Source: CAYULW01 sp964445815 (GTDB lineage Bacteria; Bacteroidota; Bacteroidia; Flavobacteriales_E; Vicingaceae). From it: a stretch of DNA of 64,000 bases. Position numbers and translations under genes: made by a program. The stretch's first letter is position 1. Every line of letters begins with the position of its first letter. This document shows positions 45,736 through 54,829 of the stretch, in pieces. Location of the stretch: positions 496,001 to 560,000 of the forward strand of contig CAYULW010000002.1 of the NCBI GenBank assembly GCA_964445815.1, written 5' to 3'. The notes beneath the pieces were generated by a model. The model searched no databases. It saw only the letters and a program-made list of their open reading frames with translations, and had not been told where the DNA came from.

Positions 45736-46598
45736 TTCGAATTATAGTTGCTGATATTATTGGTAGTTTGATTAAAATTTTTTGTTTTAATCTTTCCTAT
45801 CCCAATTCCTCCACCTGTATTAATTATGATTCTATCGTTATGCTTTAGAAAGTCACTATCTTCTCTGGGCCTTCTACTTTCTTTTTTCTTTTCAGATTGA
45901 TATTGAATCAATAATTGAACAAGAATTTCAAGATCACCTTGATAGCCTATTAAGCTTTCCTTGTTTAAATCTGCTTTAAGTGTATCTAACTCTCCTTCCT
46001 TTTTAGCCAAAAAGAAGAGCAATACATGACCGAATTGCTCCTCCTGTTCAATAAAGAATTTTTCTAATTCAGTAAAATCATCCTGAAAGATGGAAAGATC
46101 TACAAACCAAACTATTGTTCTTACAGGACTCTTATTAGCTAACAGTTCCTTCCAATTTGTGACATACACTTTTTGAAGAAATTGAAAATTTTGCTCCTGT
46201 GTTTGAGCCGCTTCAACATCTCCTAATATTGAGTTTTTTTGATCCTCTGGAAGTAGCAATAAAAGATGATTCCTATTGATCATTACCTGATCAATCATCG
46301 ACTTGATCAGGTCTATTCGAACTGTTAAATCCTTGAAAGAATCATACTTTAAGTAATTAATACATTGTTCTATAAACTCATTTTTTACAACAATGGAGTC
46401 ATCATCGGATTTAATCTTTTCATAAATACGCTTATTGAGTTTATAGAGGTATTGTTTTTCAGACCGATCTGATTCTTCATCAACATCAAATTCTATCTCT
46501 TTCAATAACTCTACAAATCCTTTTCGATTTCGAGCTTGCTTACCTTTTATTAAAAGAAGATTAATTAAGATGGAAATATGTAACACAGAATATTTCAT
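45732..46598 (-). CDS. First protein of the packed run, fold unknown, Gly/Asn-rich tail
   Basis: 288 residues from the Met at 46598 (an in-frame Met six codons earlier is also possible). A helical N-terminal half is followed by an alpha/beta segment (RTIVWFVDLSIFQDDFTELE, FGHVLLFFLAKKEGELDTLK) and a distinctive end: DRIIINTGGGIGIGKIKTKN then NQTTNNISNYN. Tails of alternating I/G/N of this type appear, as I recall, in bacterial conflict-system proteins with effector-associated domains, where they may form a beta-helical oligomerisation stalk. That link is inference. Confidence 0.6.
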   Translation of the reverse strand: MKYSVLHISILINLLLIKGKQARNRKGFVELLKEIEFDVDEESDRSEKQYLYKLNKRIYEKIKSDDDSIVVKNEFIEQCINYLKYDSFKDLTVRIDLIKSMIDQVMINRNHLLLLLPEDQKNSILGDVEAAQTQEQNFQFLQKVYVTNWKELLANKSPVRTIVWFVDLSIFQDDFTELEKFFIEQEEQFGHVLLFFLAKKEGELDTLKADLNKESLIGYQGDLEILVQLLIQYQSEKKKESRRPREDSDFLKHNDRIIINTGGGIGIGKIKTKNFNQTTNNISNYNSK

Positions 46599-46646
46599 GA
46601 TCGGTAATAGATTCACGAAATACGCTAGCTTACAGAGCAGCTACAA

Positions 46647-46683
46647 CAAAACTTTCCGAAAACGTCTTTTACTTTCCCGAAAC
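46647..46683 (-). promoter_or_regulatory. Candidate promoter and LytTR-like direct repeat for the 15-gene run
   Basis: ACTTTCCGAAAA (46651-46662) and ACTTTCCCGAAAC (46671-46683) are direct repeats 20 bp apart, close to the two-turn spacing used by LytTR dimers. A minus-strand AAGTTTTG at 46647-46654, one base from TAnnTTTG, overlaps the nearer repeat. The adjacent gene encodes a LytTR regulator. Confidence 0.4.
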
Positions 46684-46698
46684 TGCATTTGAGTTTTT

Positions 46699-47457
46699 CT
46701 AAATGGTTTCGATGTGCCGATAAAGGGCATCGTAATAGCCTTCTTTTCCAATGGAAAAGGATTCATTTTCAACAAGCACCTGATTACCGGTAATTTGAGA
46801 GATTTTTTCGAGATTCACACAAGTCGATTTACTGATTCGCAAAATGTTATTTTGACAATAGTCAGCCCGATGCAGACTTTCTAAAACCTTTCCCATCGGT
46901 CTGGAGATGTGCCATTTTTTATCTCCGGCATACAAGTAACAGTACTGTTTATCTGCTAATAAATACTTAATTTCTTTTAGGTTGATGGCATGTAGTCCAT
47001 CACGGTCTTTTAGCATATAGTGCTTGTTGAGTACTTTGCCTGTTTTGAGGTCTTCCTGCTCACGTTCTTTAAGCTTCTGATCTTTGTAAACTTGTGTTAT
47101 GGCCAATTCAATGCTTCTTTGAAGTGCAATTGGAGTAAATGGTTTGGCTAAAAAGGCATGTGGTGATGTGGTCTTAGCTCGCTCGTAAGTCTCCTGGTCA
47201 GATTGGTCAGTTAAATAAATAATTGGAATCCCATAGTCTCTTGCCAATTGAGAAGCGGTTTCTATCCCATCCATCTCCCCTTTTATGCGAATGTCCATAA
47301 TGGCCAAGTCAGGTGGATTTTTAATGACCTCTTGTATGGCTGCTTTGCCATTATCCACTCTTGCGGAGACTTCAAAACCTAAGGCTTCAATACTATTTTG
47401 GATGTCCTCAGCAACAAAGAAATCATCCTCCACAATCAATAATTGTATGCTTGACAT
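46699..47457 (-). CDS. LytTR-family response regulator
   Basis: 252 residues: receiver domain (acidic EDD at 10-12, phospho-acceptor Asp55 in LAIMDIRIKG, Lys in FLAKPF) and LytTR domain (INLKEIKYLLADKQYCYLYA, ILRISKSTCVNLEKISQITG). Divergent from a TPR histidine kinase gene at a distance of 57 bp, so the two form a likely pair. The stop lies about 80 bp before the first gene of the 15-gene run on the same strand, with no terminator seen, so read-through into that run is possible. Confidence 0.93.
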   Translation of the reverse strand: MSSIQLLIVEDDFFVAEDIQNSIEALGFEVSARVDNGKAAIQEVIKNPPDLAIMDIRIKGEMDGIETASQLARDYGIPIIYLTDQSDQETYERAKTTSPHAFLAKPFTPIALQRSIELAITQVYKDQKLKEREQEDLKTGKVLNKHYMLKDRDGLHAINLKEIKYLLADKQYCYLYAGDKKWHISRPMGKVLESLHRADYCQNNILRISKSTCVNLEKISQITGNQVLVENESFSIGKEGYYDALYRHIETI

Positions 47458-47514
47458 GGGCTTGGAATTAAAGTATCTAAAATTAACGTTATTTGTTTTG
47501 GCATTATTTTTTAA

Positions 47515-49377
47515 ATGAAAACCAACTTAGCCCTCCTCTTTTTTTTGTTTTTTACGGCTTTAGTGTCTGGAAATGAAGATACAAGAGCTTTAGCCAGCAC
47601 ATTGCAAAAAGAAGCATTTGAAGCACTTAAAGACAAACGGTATGAGCCTGCAAGAGCCAAGTTTCAGCAATTGGCCAACTCATATCCGGACAGTGCTGAG
47701 CTTAGAGGCTTATGTTTTAATAATTTAGGGGCTATTGATCTAATTGAGGGGCTTAATTCCAGAGCTATTCAATACATTGAGCAAGCCTTAAACGAATACA
47801 AAAAGAGCAAGAAAGACACACTCATAGCCATATGTTTATACAATAACGGCTTAGTTTACAAACGACTTGCTCAATACGATAAAGCAACAGAAAGTTTGCT
47901 AAAAGCAATTAGACTATTTGAGCAGAATGATCGAATTGTCGATCTATCAAAAACCTATAATGTTTTAGGCAATCTTTTCAAATCAACAAATGATTTTGAG
48001 AAGGCGCTTACATATCACAACAAAGCCGTTGACAATTCAATACTGCTGAACGACTCTTTATTGCTTGCAAAATTTCTTAACAATAGAGGAATTACCTACA
48101 TGGAAATGGAATTCTATGACGAAGCTCTTAAAGATTTAAAACAATCTCTTCTAATTAAACAAGATAAAGACGTACTAAAATCTAGTGCCTATACGCTCTA
48201 TAATTTAGGAGAGGTAGAATATTTAAGAGGCAAAAGCGATAAAGCGGAAATCTACTTTCTAAAATCCCTGAGAATACACAGGCATTTTGACAATAAACCC
48301 GAACTGGCTTATTGCTTTAATCAACTAGGGAGAATCTATAAAGATCAAAAAAGATGGGAGCTTGCAACACTCTATTTAGATAGTGCTTTGGATCAAGCTG
48401 TCACCAATGAGATCATTGATTTGCAAATTAGAAACTACTTGTTTCAAAGTGAATTATATGAGGAAAAAAAACAATGGGATAAAGCACTATTATACAGCAA
48501 GAGATATGTGGATTTATACAAAACCGTTCTAAACAAGGATAAACAAGAAAGCATCAAAAAGTTACAAATTGAATATGAAGTAGAGAAAATAGAAAACCAA
48601 AATTTACTTCTTGAGCAAGAAGCAGAAATCAATACATTAAGAATAAAAAGTCAAGAAAACGCTTTGCTCAATTGGAAAATTATTTCTGTTTCCATATCCC
48701 TTTTGCTCATTTTAATCACTTTTCTAGGCTATCGATTTTATCAGTTATCAAAAAGGGAAAAACAGCTTGCATTAAAGGAAAAGCAGATGAATATCGAGCA
48801 GCATCATCGCATTAAGAACCATCTTCAGGTTTTAGGAGGTCTGTTAAGTTTTCAGCAAAGAAAATTGGAAGATGAAGGAGCTAAAGAGGCCATTCAAGAA
48901 AGTAAGAATCGAGTTGCTGCCATCTCAATGCTTCACAGACATCTCTACCAAAATGAAGATTTGAGTTCGTCAAGCATACAGTTAAATACCTATTTAGAAG
49001 CCATCATCTTGCAGTTAATGAGTATCAATGCGCATCAAAAAGTGCATTTAGAAAAAAACCTAAATGCTGTTTTAATAGACGCAGACAGAGCCCTGCCTTT
49101 GGGTTTAATCTGTAATGAAATCATCGGTAATGCCTTTAAACACGGTTTAAAAAAGAAAAATGCAGTGTTGACTATTCATTTATTTGAAAAAGACGATCAC
49201 ATCTATCTAAACATAAAGGATAATGGAAATTGGGATAATCAAATAAGCAGCAAAGCATCAGTTGGGCTTGAGTTAATCGAACAAATGGCAAAACAAATTG
49301 ATGCAGAAGTCATAAAAGAACATGAAGATGGAACATCATACAGGTTGATTTTAAAACAAAAAAAAGGAGGCCTTTAG
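47515..49377 (+). CDS. TPR histidine kinase (HisKA_2 type)
   Basis: 620 residues: signal peptide (LALLFFLFFTALVSG), six or so TPR repeats over residues about 20-330 (ALKDKRYEPARAKFQQLANS, AIQYIEQALNEYKKSKKDTL, ALTYHNKAVDNSILLNDSLL), one membrane helix (NWKIISVSISLLLILITFLG), HisKA_2 box with the phospho-His in EQHHRIKNHLQVLGGLLSF, and HATPase (LICNEIIGNAFKHGL, NIKDNGNWD). Probably phosphorylates the divergent LytTR regulator. Ends in a terminator shared with the convergent lipoprotein gene. Confidence 0.92.
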   Translation: MKTNLALLFFLFFTALVSGNEDTRALASTLQKEAFEALKDKRYEPARAKFQQLANSYPDSAELRGLCFNNLGAIDLIEGLNSRAIQYIEQALNEYKKSKKDTLIAICLYNNGLVYKRLAQYDKATESLLKAIRLFEQNDRIVDLSKTYNVLGNLFKSTNDFEKALTYHNKAVDNSILLNDSLLLAKFLNNRGITYMEMEFYDEALKDLKQSLLIKQDKDVLKSSAYTLYNLGEVEYLRGKSDKAEIYFLKSLRIHRHFDNKPELAYCFNQLGRIYKDQKRWELATLYLDSALDQAVTNEIIDLQIRNYLFQSELYEEKKQWDKALLYSKRYVDLYKTVLNKDKQESIKKLQIEYEVEKIENQNLLLEQEAEINTLRIKSQENALLNWKIISVSISLLLILITFLGYRFYQLSKREKQLALKEKQMNIEQHHRIKNHLQVLGGLLSFQQRKLEDEGAKEAIQESKNRVAAISMLHRHLYQNEDLSSSSIQLNTYLEAIILQLMSINAHQKVHLEKNLNAVLIDADRALPLGLICNEIIGNAFKHGLKKKNAVLTIHLFEKDDHIYLNIKDNGNWDNQISSKASVGLELIEQMAKQIDAEVIKEHEDGTSYRLILKQKKGGL

Positions 49378-49392
49378 CCTCCTTCTTCTTTA
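49360..49392. terminator. Bidirectional terminator
   Basis: AAGGAGGC (49364-49371) pairs with GCCTCCTT (49377-49384) with an A-run before and a T-rich tract after; the stop codon of the kinase gene lies inside the hairpin. Confidence 0.88.
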
Positions 49393-49403
49393 AACAATAA
49401 GCA

Positions 49404-49811
49404 CTATTCTTGTAAGGTAAGCGTGACAGGATTACTATCCGGTAAATCAAAGTTGCCTGATGTTAAAGTCACATAACCTGAGGCACTGGCTATAAAATAA
49501 TATGTTCCGCTCAATTCTTCAAATTCAAACTCTCCTTGAGTGTCAGAATAGGTCGTATCTAAAGGATTAGAAGTTAATGCATCCAATATAATTACCTCTG
49601 CATTTTCTATTGGAGCATTTGATGAATTTTGAGTTAACCCATAGATAATAATCGGATCTTCTTCTTCACCTCCTCCATCTTTTTGAATTTGAACTTTGCT
49701 TTCTGAGTTTTTATATGAAGGCTCAACAACGTTAATATCTTCCTTTTCACAGCTGGTCAACCCTAATCCTCCTAGAATAAGTGCCGTAACGAATAATTTC
49801 AATTTTTTCAT
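49404..49811 (-). CDS. Lipoprotein with carboxypeptidase-regulatory-like domain
   Basis: 135 residues: lipoprotein signal (LFVTALILGGLGLTSCE), an acidic Gly/Glu linker (QKDGGGEEEDP), and one beta-sandwich of the carboxypeptidase regulatory-like type (YGLTQNSSNAPIENAEVIIL, DTQGEFEFEELSGTYYFIAS, ASGYVTL). Surface-exposed or periplasmic role likely; function unknown. A potentially structured leader lies upstream. Confidence 0.75.
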   Translation of the reverse strand: MKKLKLFVTALILGGLGLTSCEKEDINVVEPSYKNSESKVQIQKDGGGEEEDPIIIYGLTQNSSNAPIENAEVIILDALTSNPLDTTYSDTQGEFEFEELSGTYYFIASASGYVTLTSGNFDLPDSNPVTLTLQE

Positions 49812-50114
49812 GATTAAAATAATTTGTGATCCGTTTAGAGCCGTAAAGGCATAATTTGACTAATCAGCTCTAAGCCGGATCGGATTAAAAAATGTTTGAA
49901 TTATTGCGTGGCCACGCATTCGGGAAGTGGAGACATTGAGTGGTGATCATGGAAGTATTTATCTTCCCTTTTCCAATCAGACCATCCAAGTCTCCTTGTC
50001 ACTCAACTCTACACTTTGCTCTTTTTCATGGATCACTTCATCTATTAATTTGAGATAAGCGACTTAACAAAACGTCATTAGAAGTAAATGACAAAGCAAA
50101 TGTGAGAAGGCTAT
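49812..50114 (-). other. Gene-poor region rich in inverted repeats
   Basis: No intact gene. Read on the minus strand it holds: an interrupted coding-like stretch (50060-49901, see separate entry), a perfect 14-bp palindrome TGCGTGGCCACGCA (49905-49918), a hairpin GGAAG-N7-CTTCC (49951-49967), and a two-part stem formed by GATCCG..TAGAGC (49828-49841) with GCTCTA..CGGATC (49867-49881), 17-70 nt before the lipoprotein start. The last could be a 5' UTR regulatory structure. Confidence 0.45.
49901..50060 (-). pseudogene. Possible frameshifted coding relic
   Basis: One frame reads AYLKLIDEVIHEKEQSVELS then DKETWMV and stops; a one-base shift gives SDWKREDKYFHDHHSMSPLP then ECVATQ and TAA (49901-49903). 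Composition is protein-like across both parts, suggesting a decayed gene end. No homologue recognised; a chance open stretch or leader peptide is possible. Confidence 0.3.
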
Positions 50115-50156
50115 AAAAGAAAAGGCCTCCGGAGTTCTCCGGAGGCCTTTTGTAAA
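50115..50156 (-). terminator. Strong terminator of the RND-OMF operon
   Basis: Perfect 14-bp stem: AAAAGGCCTCCGGA (50120-50133) with TCCGGAGGCCTTTT (50138-50151), four-base loop, T/A tracts on both sides. It lies just downstream of the fused efflux gene. Confidence 0.92.
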
Positions 50157-50178
50157 AGAAGGATATTGATCTATCTCA

Positions 50179-53100
50179 TCACTCCCATCCCCCACCAAGG
50201 GCTTTGTACAAATTGACCATGGTTATAAATTGTTCCTTTTGGGTCTCGATCAACTCAAATTTAGATTCTAGGGCATCACGCTGTGTCAGTAAGACTTCCA
50301 TGTAGTCTGCTCTTGCCGAAAAAAAGAGGTTATTAGCAATGCTTACCGATCTGGTTAAGACCTTCACCTCTTCATCTTTGAGTGCATAACTGTTTTTCAG
50401 GTTATCCATTTTAGTCAATTGGTTCAGGACTTCGGTATAGGCCTTTAAAATGGTCTGTTCATAGTTGTAAACAGCCTGAAGTTGTTTAGCACTGGCAGAG
50501 TTGTATTCTGCTTTAATTGCATTTCTATTGATTAAGGGTGTCATCAGGTCACCAGTCAGATTATAGACTACAGCCTCCGGACTTCTTAGCAGGTATTCTC
50601 CACTAAACCCACCAAAGCCAAGCTGTGAGGAAATTCCTAATGAAGGATAAAACCGGGCTTTTGCCGATTTTACATCTAATTTGGCTGCAGCCAGTTCCAA
50701 CTCCGCTTGTTTAATATCCGGTCGGTAGCCCAATAACTGAGAAGGCAATCCTGCTTGTACAGTTCGTGGTACTTTTTGTGTAAAGTCCTCAGTACTCCGT
50801 TCCACCTTTTGCGGAAAACGTCCGACCAGAACATTGATCCTGTTTTCTGTTTCTATGATTTGCTGTTGTATCTCATACTGTAAACTTTTGGTATTTAACA
50901 ACTGCGCTTCAAAACGTTTGACAGCTAACTCTGTAACGGCAGTGGCTTGCTTTTGCTGCTTCACCACCTTAAAAGCACTGTTTTGGATGTCTATGTTTTG
51001 GTGCAAAATCTCCAACTGCTTATCCAAGGCAATCAATTCGTAATAGGTATTGGCAATTTCCGCTACCAGATTGGTTTGCATAAAATGCTGTCCTTTCTGA
51101 GTCGCTAAATATCTTAAAACCGCTGCCTTCTTGGCATTACGAAGTTTCTTCCAAACATCCAATTCCCAATGGGCATATGCACCTAAACCGAAATCATTTA
51201 AAGGTTCAGGAAATGCTTTACCCAGTAGAATGTCCAGATTGGCTTCCGTTGCCCCATTTCTGCTGTATCGAGAGACTTTTTCTCCTTCCGCATTGCCATA
51301 AAGTCCCACACTGGGCAAATACTCTCCTTTTCTTGCTCTCGCTTCATTTCTAGCCACTTCAATTTCCTGAAGCATCATGTTATACTCCTGATTGTTTTGA
51401 AGCGCAACATCAATCAGTGAGGTGAGATTAGAATCGCTAAAAAATGTTTTCCAATCTAAGGCAGCACTATTAATCGTATCAACAGAAGCTTCTGCATATT
51501 GTTCAGGAACAGTACTCTGCTCTACCCTACTCAAACCATCAGGTGTTTTGCATGAGCCTAACAACCCACTCAAGACAATAAATAAAATCAAGCTTTTCAG
51601 TTTGTTCTGATTCATTTTATCCAAAAGCTTTTTCAGTTGATGCATTCTTTCCTGATCTTCGACAATTTCTTCAGACAAGGACTCATCCTCTTCTTCTTTC
51701 ATCAGTTTACGTCCCTTAGCCATTTGGGCAAAAATGTAATACAGACCCGGAATGATGATCACCCCGAATATGGTTCCAAACAGCATTCCTCCCAAGGCTG
51801 AGCCCCCAATAGTATGGTTTCCGATAGCTCCTGCACCATGTGCTATGACTAAAGGAATCAAACCTGCAACAAAGGCAAAAGAAGTCATGAGTATAGGTCT
51901 GAAACGCACTTTAGCTCCTTCTATAGCCGCATCGATTACACTTAAACCTTCCCGTTGCTTTTGAACGGCAAACTCTACAATCAATACGGCATTTTTTCCC
52001 AATAAACCAACCAGCATAATCAAGCCCACCTGGGCATAAATATCATTGGCTAAGCCCATGATTTTTAATAAAAAGAAGGAACCGAAAATACCTACCGGCA
52101 ATGAAAAGACAACGGCTAAAGGCAATAAGAAACTCTCATATTGCGCGGCCAATACCAGATATACAAAAATGAGCACTACAATAAAGATGTATAGCGCTTC
52201 ATTGCCCCGTTGTGCTTCGTCATAGGATAAACCTTCCCAAGCTATATCATAACCTCGAGGTAAGGTTTGTTCAGCCACTTCCTGAATGGCTTTGATTGCA
52301 TCGCCACTTGTATAGCCCTTAGCCGGTAAACCTCTAATGGCTGCCGAATTGTATAGATTATAACGGGTAATCTCATTCGGACCTTGTTTTTTCTTTAAGG
52401 TCATGAATGAAGAATAAGGCACCATCTCATCATGCTCGTTTTTTACAAACAAGTTCTGTAGATCGGATGGATATCTGCGGTATTCCGGTGCGGCCTGTGT
52501 ATACACTTTAAAAAAACGACCGAAGCGAATAAAGCCCTGCTCATAAGTACTTCCGATCAAAATATTCAGGTTTTCCATGGCCTTACCAATGGATACCCCT
52601 TTTTGCATGGCGATCTTATTATCGATCTCCAGTTCGTATTGAGGATAATTAGCTGCAAAAAAGGTAAATAGACCAGTAATTTCTTTGCGTTGGCGCAAAG
52701 CATCCATAAAGTTGCTATTGATTTTATCGAATTCTTGATAATCTGTAGAATTGGTCTTATCCAACAAACGCATAGAAAACCCACCTGATGATCCAAATCC
52801 CGGTACGGCAGGTGGTTCAAAAAATTCAACAATAGCTCCAAGATCCTGAGATTTCTCTTCTAATTCTTCCATGATTTCATGCACAGAATGTTCTCTTTCC
52901 GACCAATTCTTCAAATTGATCAGACAAGTTCCTGCATTGGAACCTCTTCCTTCGGTCATGATCTCATAACCCGCCAATGAAGACACGGACTCCACACCAT
53001 CAATTTCTTCACAAATTTTCTGTAACTCGGTAGCGACTTTATTAGTCCGCTCTAAAGTCGCTCCTGGAGGCGTTTGAATAATGGCATAAATGGTTCCCTG

Positions 53101-54810
53101 ATCTTCACCTGGAATGAATCCTGCAGGCAAGAATTGATTGACTCCAAAGATGCCTAAACCAAAGATCAATAAGATACTGAAAGTGATCAATCTTCGATTC
53201 ACAATTAACTTTAATAAACCGACGTATCTTCCTGTTAATCTTTCAAATGCATGATTAAAACCATCAAGAAAACGATTCATCAGCGTTCGCTTTCTAGCTT
53301 GACCATGTGTGTTCCTTAAAATCATCGCGCACAGCACCGGAGTGAGGGTTAAAGCCACAAGAGCTGATAATACTATAGAACTGGCCATGGTAATGGAAAA
53401 CTGACGGTAAAAAGTACCTACAGGTCCACTCATAAAGGCAATGGGCACAAATACAGATACCATCACTAAAGTAATGGCAATAATCGCCCCGCTAATCTCC
53501 CGCATCACTTCTTTCACCGCTTTAAAAGGGCTTATGTTTTTCTCATGCATCTTCGCATGCACGGCTTCTACCACCACAATGGCATCATCAACAACAATAC
53601 CTATTGCCAGAACCAAGGCAAATAGAGTAATGAGATTAATGGATAAGCCAAAGAGTTGCATGACAAAAAAGGCTCCGATCAAAGAGATAGGCACCGCAAT
53701 AATGGGAATTAATGTAGAACGCCAGTCCCCTAAAAAGAGAAAGACTACTAAAGCCACCAGAATAAAGGCATCTCTTAAGGTATGTGTCACCTGTTCTATC
53801 GAAGCGTCCAGGAACTGTGAAACGTCATAGCTAACTTTATAGTCCATACCTGGAGGAAAGTTGGCCTTCATTTCTTCTAATTCCTCTTTGACCTTATCGA
53901 TCACTTCACTGGCATTACTGCCATAAGATTGTTTCAACACAATAGCGGCAGAAGGAAAGCCATCAAGATTGGAATAAATATCCATGAACTCCGTTCCCAG
54001 TTCTACTCTTGCAACATCTTTTAATTTGATCAACTCCCCTTCTTCATTGGCACGAAGAATAATCTCCTCGTATTGCTCGGGTTTGTTGTATCTGTCCTGA
54101 TAGACCAATACATATTCAAGAGATTGTGCCTGCATGCCTGAACTTCTTCCCAAACGTCCGGGACGACCAATAATGCTCTGTTCTTCCATGGCCTTCATCA
54201 CTTCTTCTGCTGAAATGTGATAGGCCCGCATTCTATCCGGTTTTAGCCAAACGCGCATGGCATATTGACGGCTTCCGAGAATGTTGGCTCTACCAATCCC
54301 TTTTATCCGCTTTAATTCGGGAATCATGTTGATGTTGGCATAATTGTACAGGAACTTCTGATCGGTTTCCTTGTCTTTACTATAGAGGTTCACATACATC
54401 AACATACTGGGCTGTATGGGCGTAATGATGACCCCTTCTCGTTGTACCAAAGGTGGCAATAAAGGCATAACCTGATCTACTCTGGTTTTTACTCTAACTA
54501 CTGCCTGATTAGGATCTGTTCCGGGTTCAAAGATGACTCGAACTGTCGCTTCTCCCGCACTGGTCGCATCAGATGAAATGTAACGCATGCCTTGAACTCC
54601 ATTGATAGAGCGCTCTAAAGGAATGAGTGTGGATTTAACCAATACATCAGCACTTGAGCCAGGATAGGCAATAAAGATATTGACTGTCGTGGGGGCAATT
54701 TGTGGAAATTGTGAAATCGGTAATTGCTTAATCGCCAGAAAACCTGCAAATAGAATGATGATGGAAATGACCATCGCCAATACCGGTCGGTGTATAATTT
54801 TACGTAACAT
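50179..54810 (-). CDS. RND efflux permease fused to NodT-type outer-membrane factor
   Basis: 1543 residues from the Met at 54810 (LRKIIHRPVLAMVISIIILF), 19 bp after the adaptor stop. Residues 1-1065 are an HAE1-type RND pump: PGSSADVLVKSTLIPLERSI, TM4 Asp pair in GIVVDDAIVVVEAVHAKM, PPGATLERTNKVATELQKIC, YAQVGLIMLVGLLGKNAVLI. After an acidic tail (KEEEDESLSEEIVEDQERMH) comes NQNKLKSLILFIVLSGLLGSC, a lipoprotein signal, and 460 residues of an outer-membrane factor (ARNEARARKGEYLPSVGLYG, VQAGLPSQLLGYRPDIKQAE). An internal ATG at 51615 starts exactly at this signal. See the finding on topology. Confidence 0.9.
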   Translation of the reverse strand: MLRKIIHRPVLAMVISIIILFAGFLAIKQLPISQFPQIAPTTVNIFIAYPGSSADVLVKSTLIPLERSINGVQGMRYISSDATSAGEATVRVIFEPGTDPNQAVVRVKTRVDQVMPLLPPLVQREGVIITPIQPSMLMYVNLYSKDKETDQKFLYNYANINMIPELKRIKGIGRANILGSRQYAMRVWLKPDRMRAYHISAEEVMKAMEEQSIIGRPGRLGRSSGMQAQSLEYVLVYQDRYNKPEQYEEIILRANEEGELIKLKDVARVELGTEFMDIYSNLDGFPSAAIVLKQSYGSNASEVIDKVKEELEEMKANFPPGMDYKVSYDVSQFLDASIEQVTHTLRDAFILVALVVFLFLGDWRSTLIPIIAVPISLIGAFFVMQLFGLSINLITLFALVLAIGIVVDDAIVVVEAVHAKMHEKNISPFKAVKEVMREISGAIIAITLVMVSVFVPIAFMSGPVGTFYRQFSITMASSIVLSALVALTLTPVLCAMILRNTHGQARKRTLMNRFLDGFNHAFERLTGRYVGLLKLIVNRRLITFSILLIFGLGIFGVNQFLPAGFIPGEDQGTIYAIIQTPPGATLERTNKVATELQKICEEIDGVESVSSLAGYEIMTEGRGSNAGTCLINLKNWSEREHSVHEIMEELEEKSQDLGAIVEFFEPPAVPGFGSSGGFSMRLLDKTNSTDYQEFDKINSNFMDALRQRKEITGLFTFFAANYPQYELEIDNKIAMQKGVSIGKAMENLNILIGSTYEQGFIRFGRFFKVYTQAAPEYRRYPSDLQNLFVKNEHDEMVPYSSFMTLKKKQGPNEITRYNLYNSAAIRGLPAKGYTSGDAIKAIQEVAEQTLPRGYDIAWEGLSYDEAQRGNEALYIFIVVLIFVYLVLAAQYESFLLPLAVVFSLPVGIFGSFFLLKIMGLANDIYAQVGLIMLVGLLGKNAVLIVEFAVQKQREGLSVIDAAIEGAKVRFRPILMTSFAFVAGLIPLVIAHGAGAIGNHTIGGSALGGMLFGTIFGVIIIPGLYYIFAQMAKGRKLMKEEEDESLSEEIVEDQERMHQLKKLLDKMNQNKLKSLILFIVLSGLLGSCKTPDGLSRVEQSTVPEQYAEASVDTINSAALDWKTFFSDSNLTSLIDVALQNNQEYNMMLQEIEVARNEARARKGEYLPSVGLYGNAEGEKVSRYSRNGATEANLDILLGKAFPEPLNDFGLGAYAHWELDVWKKLRNAKKAAVLRYLATQKGQHFMQTNLVAEIANTYYELIALDKQLEILHQNIDIQNSAFKVVKQQKQATAVTELAVKRFEAQLLNTKSLQYEIQQQIIETENRINVLVGRFPQKVERSTEDFTQKVPRTVQAGLPSQLLGYRPDIKQAELELAAAKLDVKSAKARFYPSLGISSQLGFGGFSGEYLLRSPEAVVYNLTGDLMTPLINRNAIKAEYNSASAKQLQAVYNYEQTILKAYTEVLNQLTKMDNLKNSYALKDEEVKVLTRSVSIANNLFFSARADYMEVLLTQRDALESKFELIETQKEQFITMVNLYKALGGGWE

Positions 54811-54829
54811 AACTTTGTCTTTGTTAGGA

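Noticed and set aside
47515..49377. TPR kinase as part of the packed nuclease run
   Set aside because: It is on the opposite strand with its own terminator; only a regulatory link is plausible.
53441..53830. 129-residue plus-strand frame opposite the RND pump
   Set aside because: Antisense shadow of conserved RND helices; Thr/Ile-biased composition.
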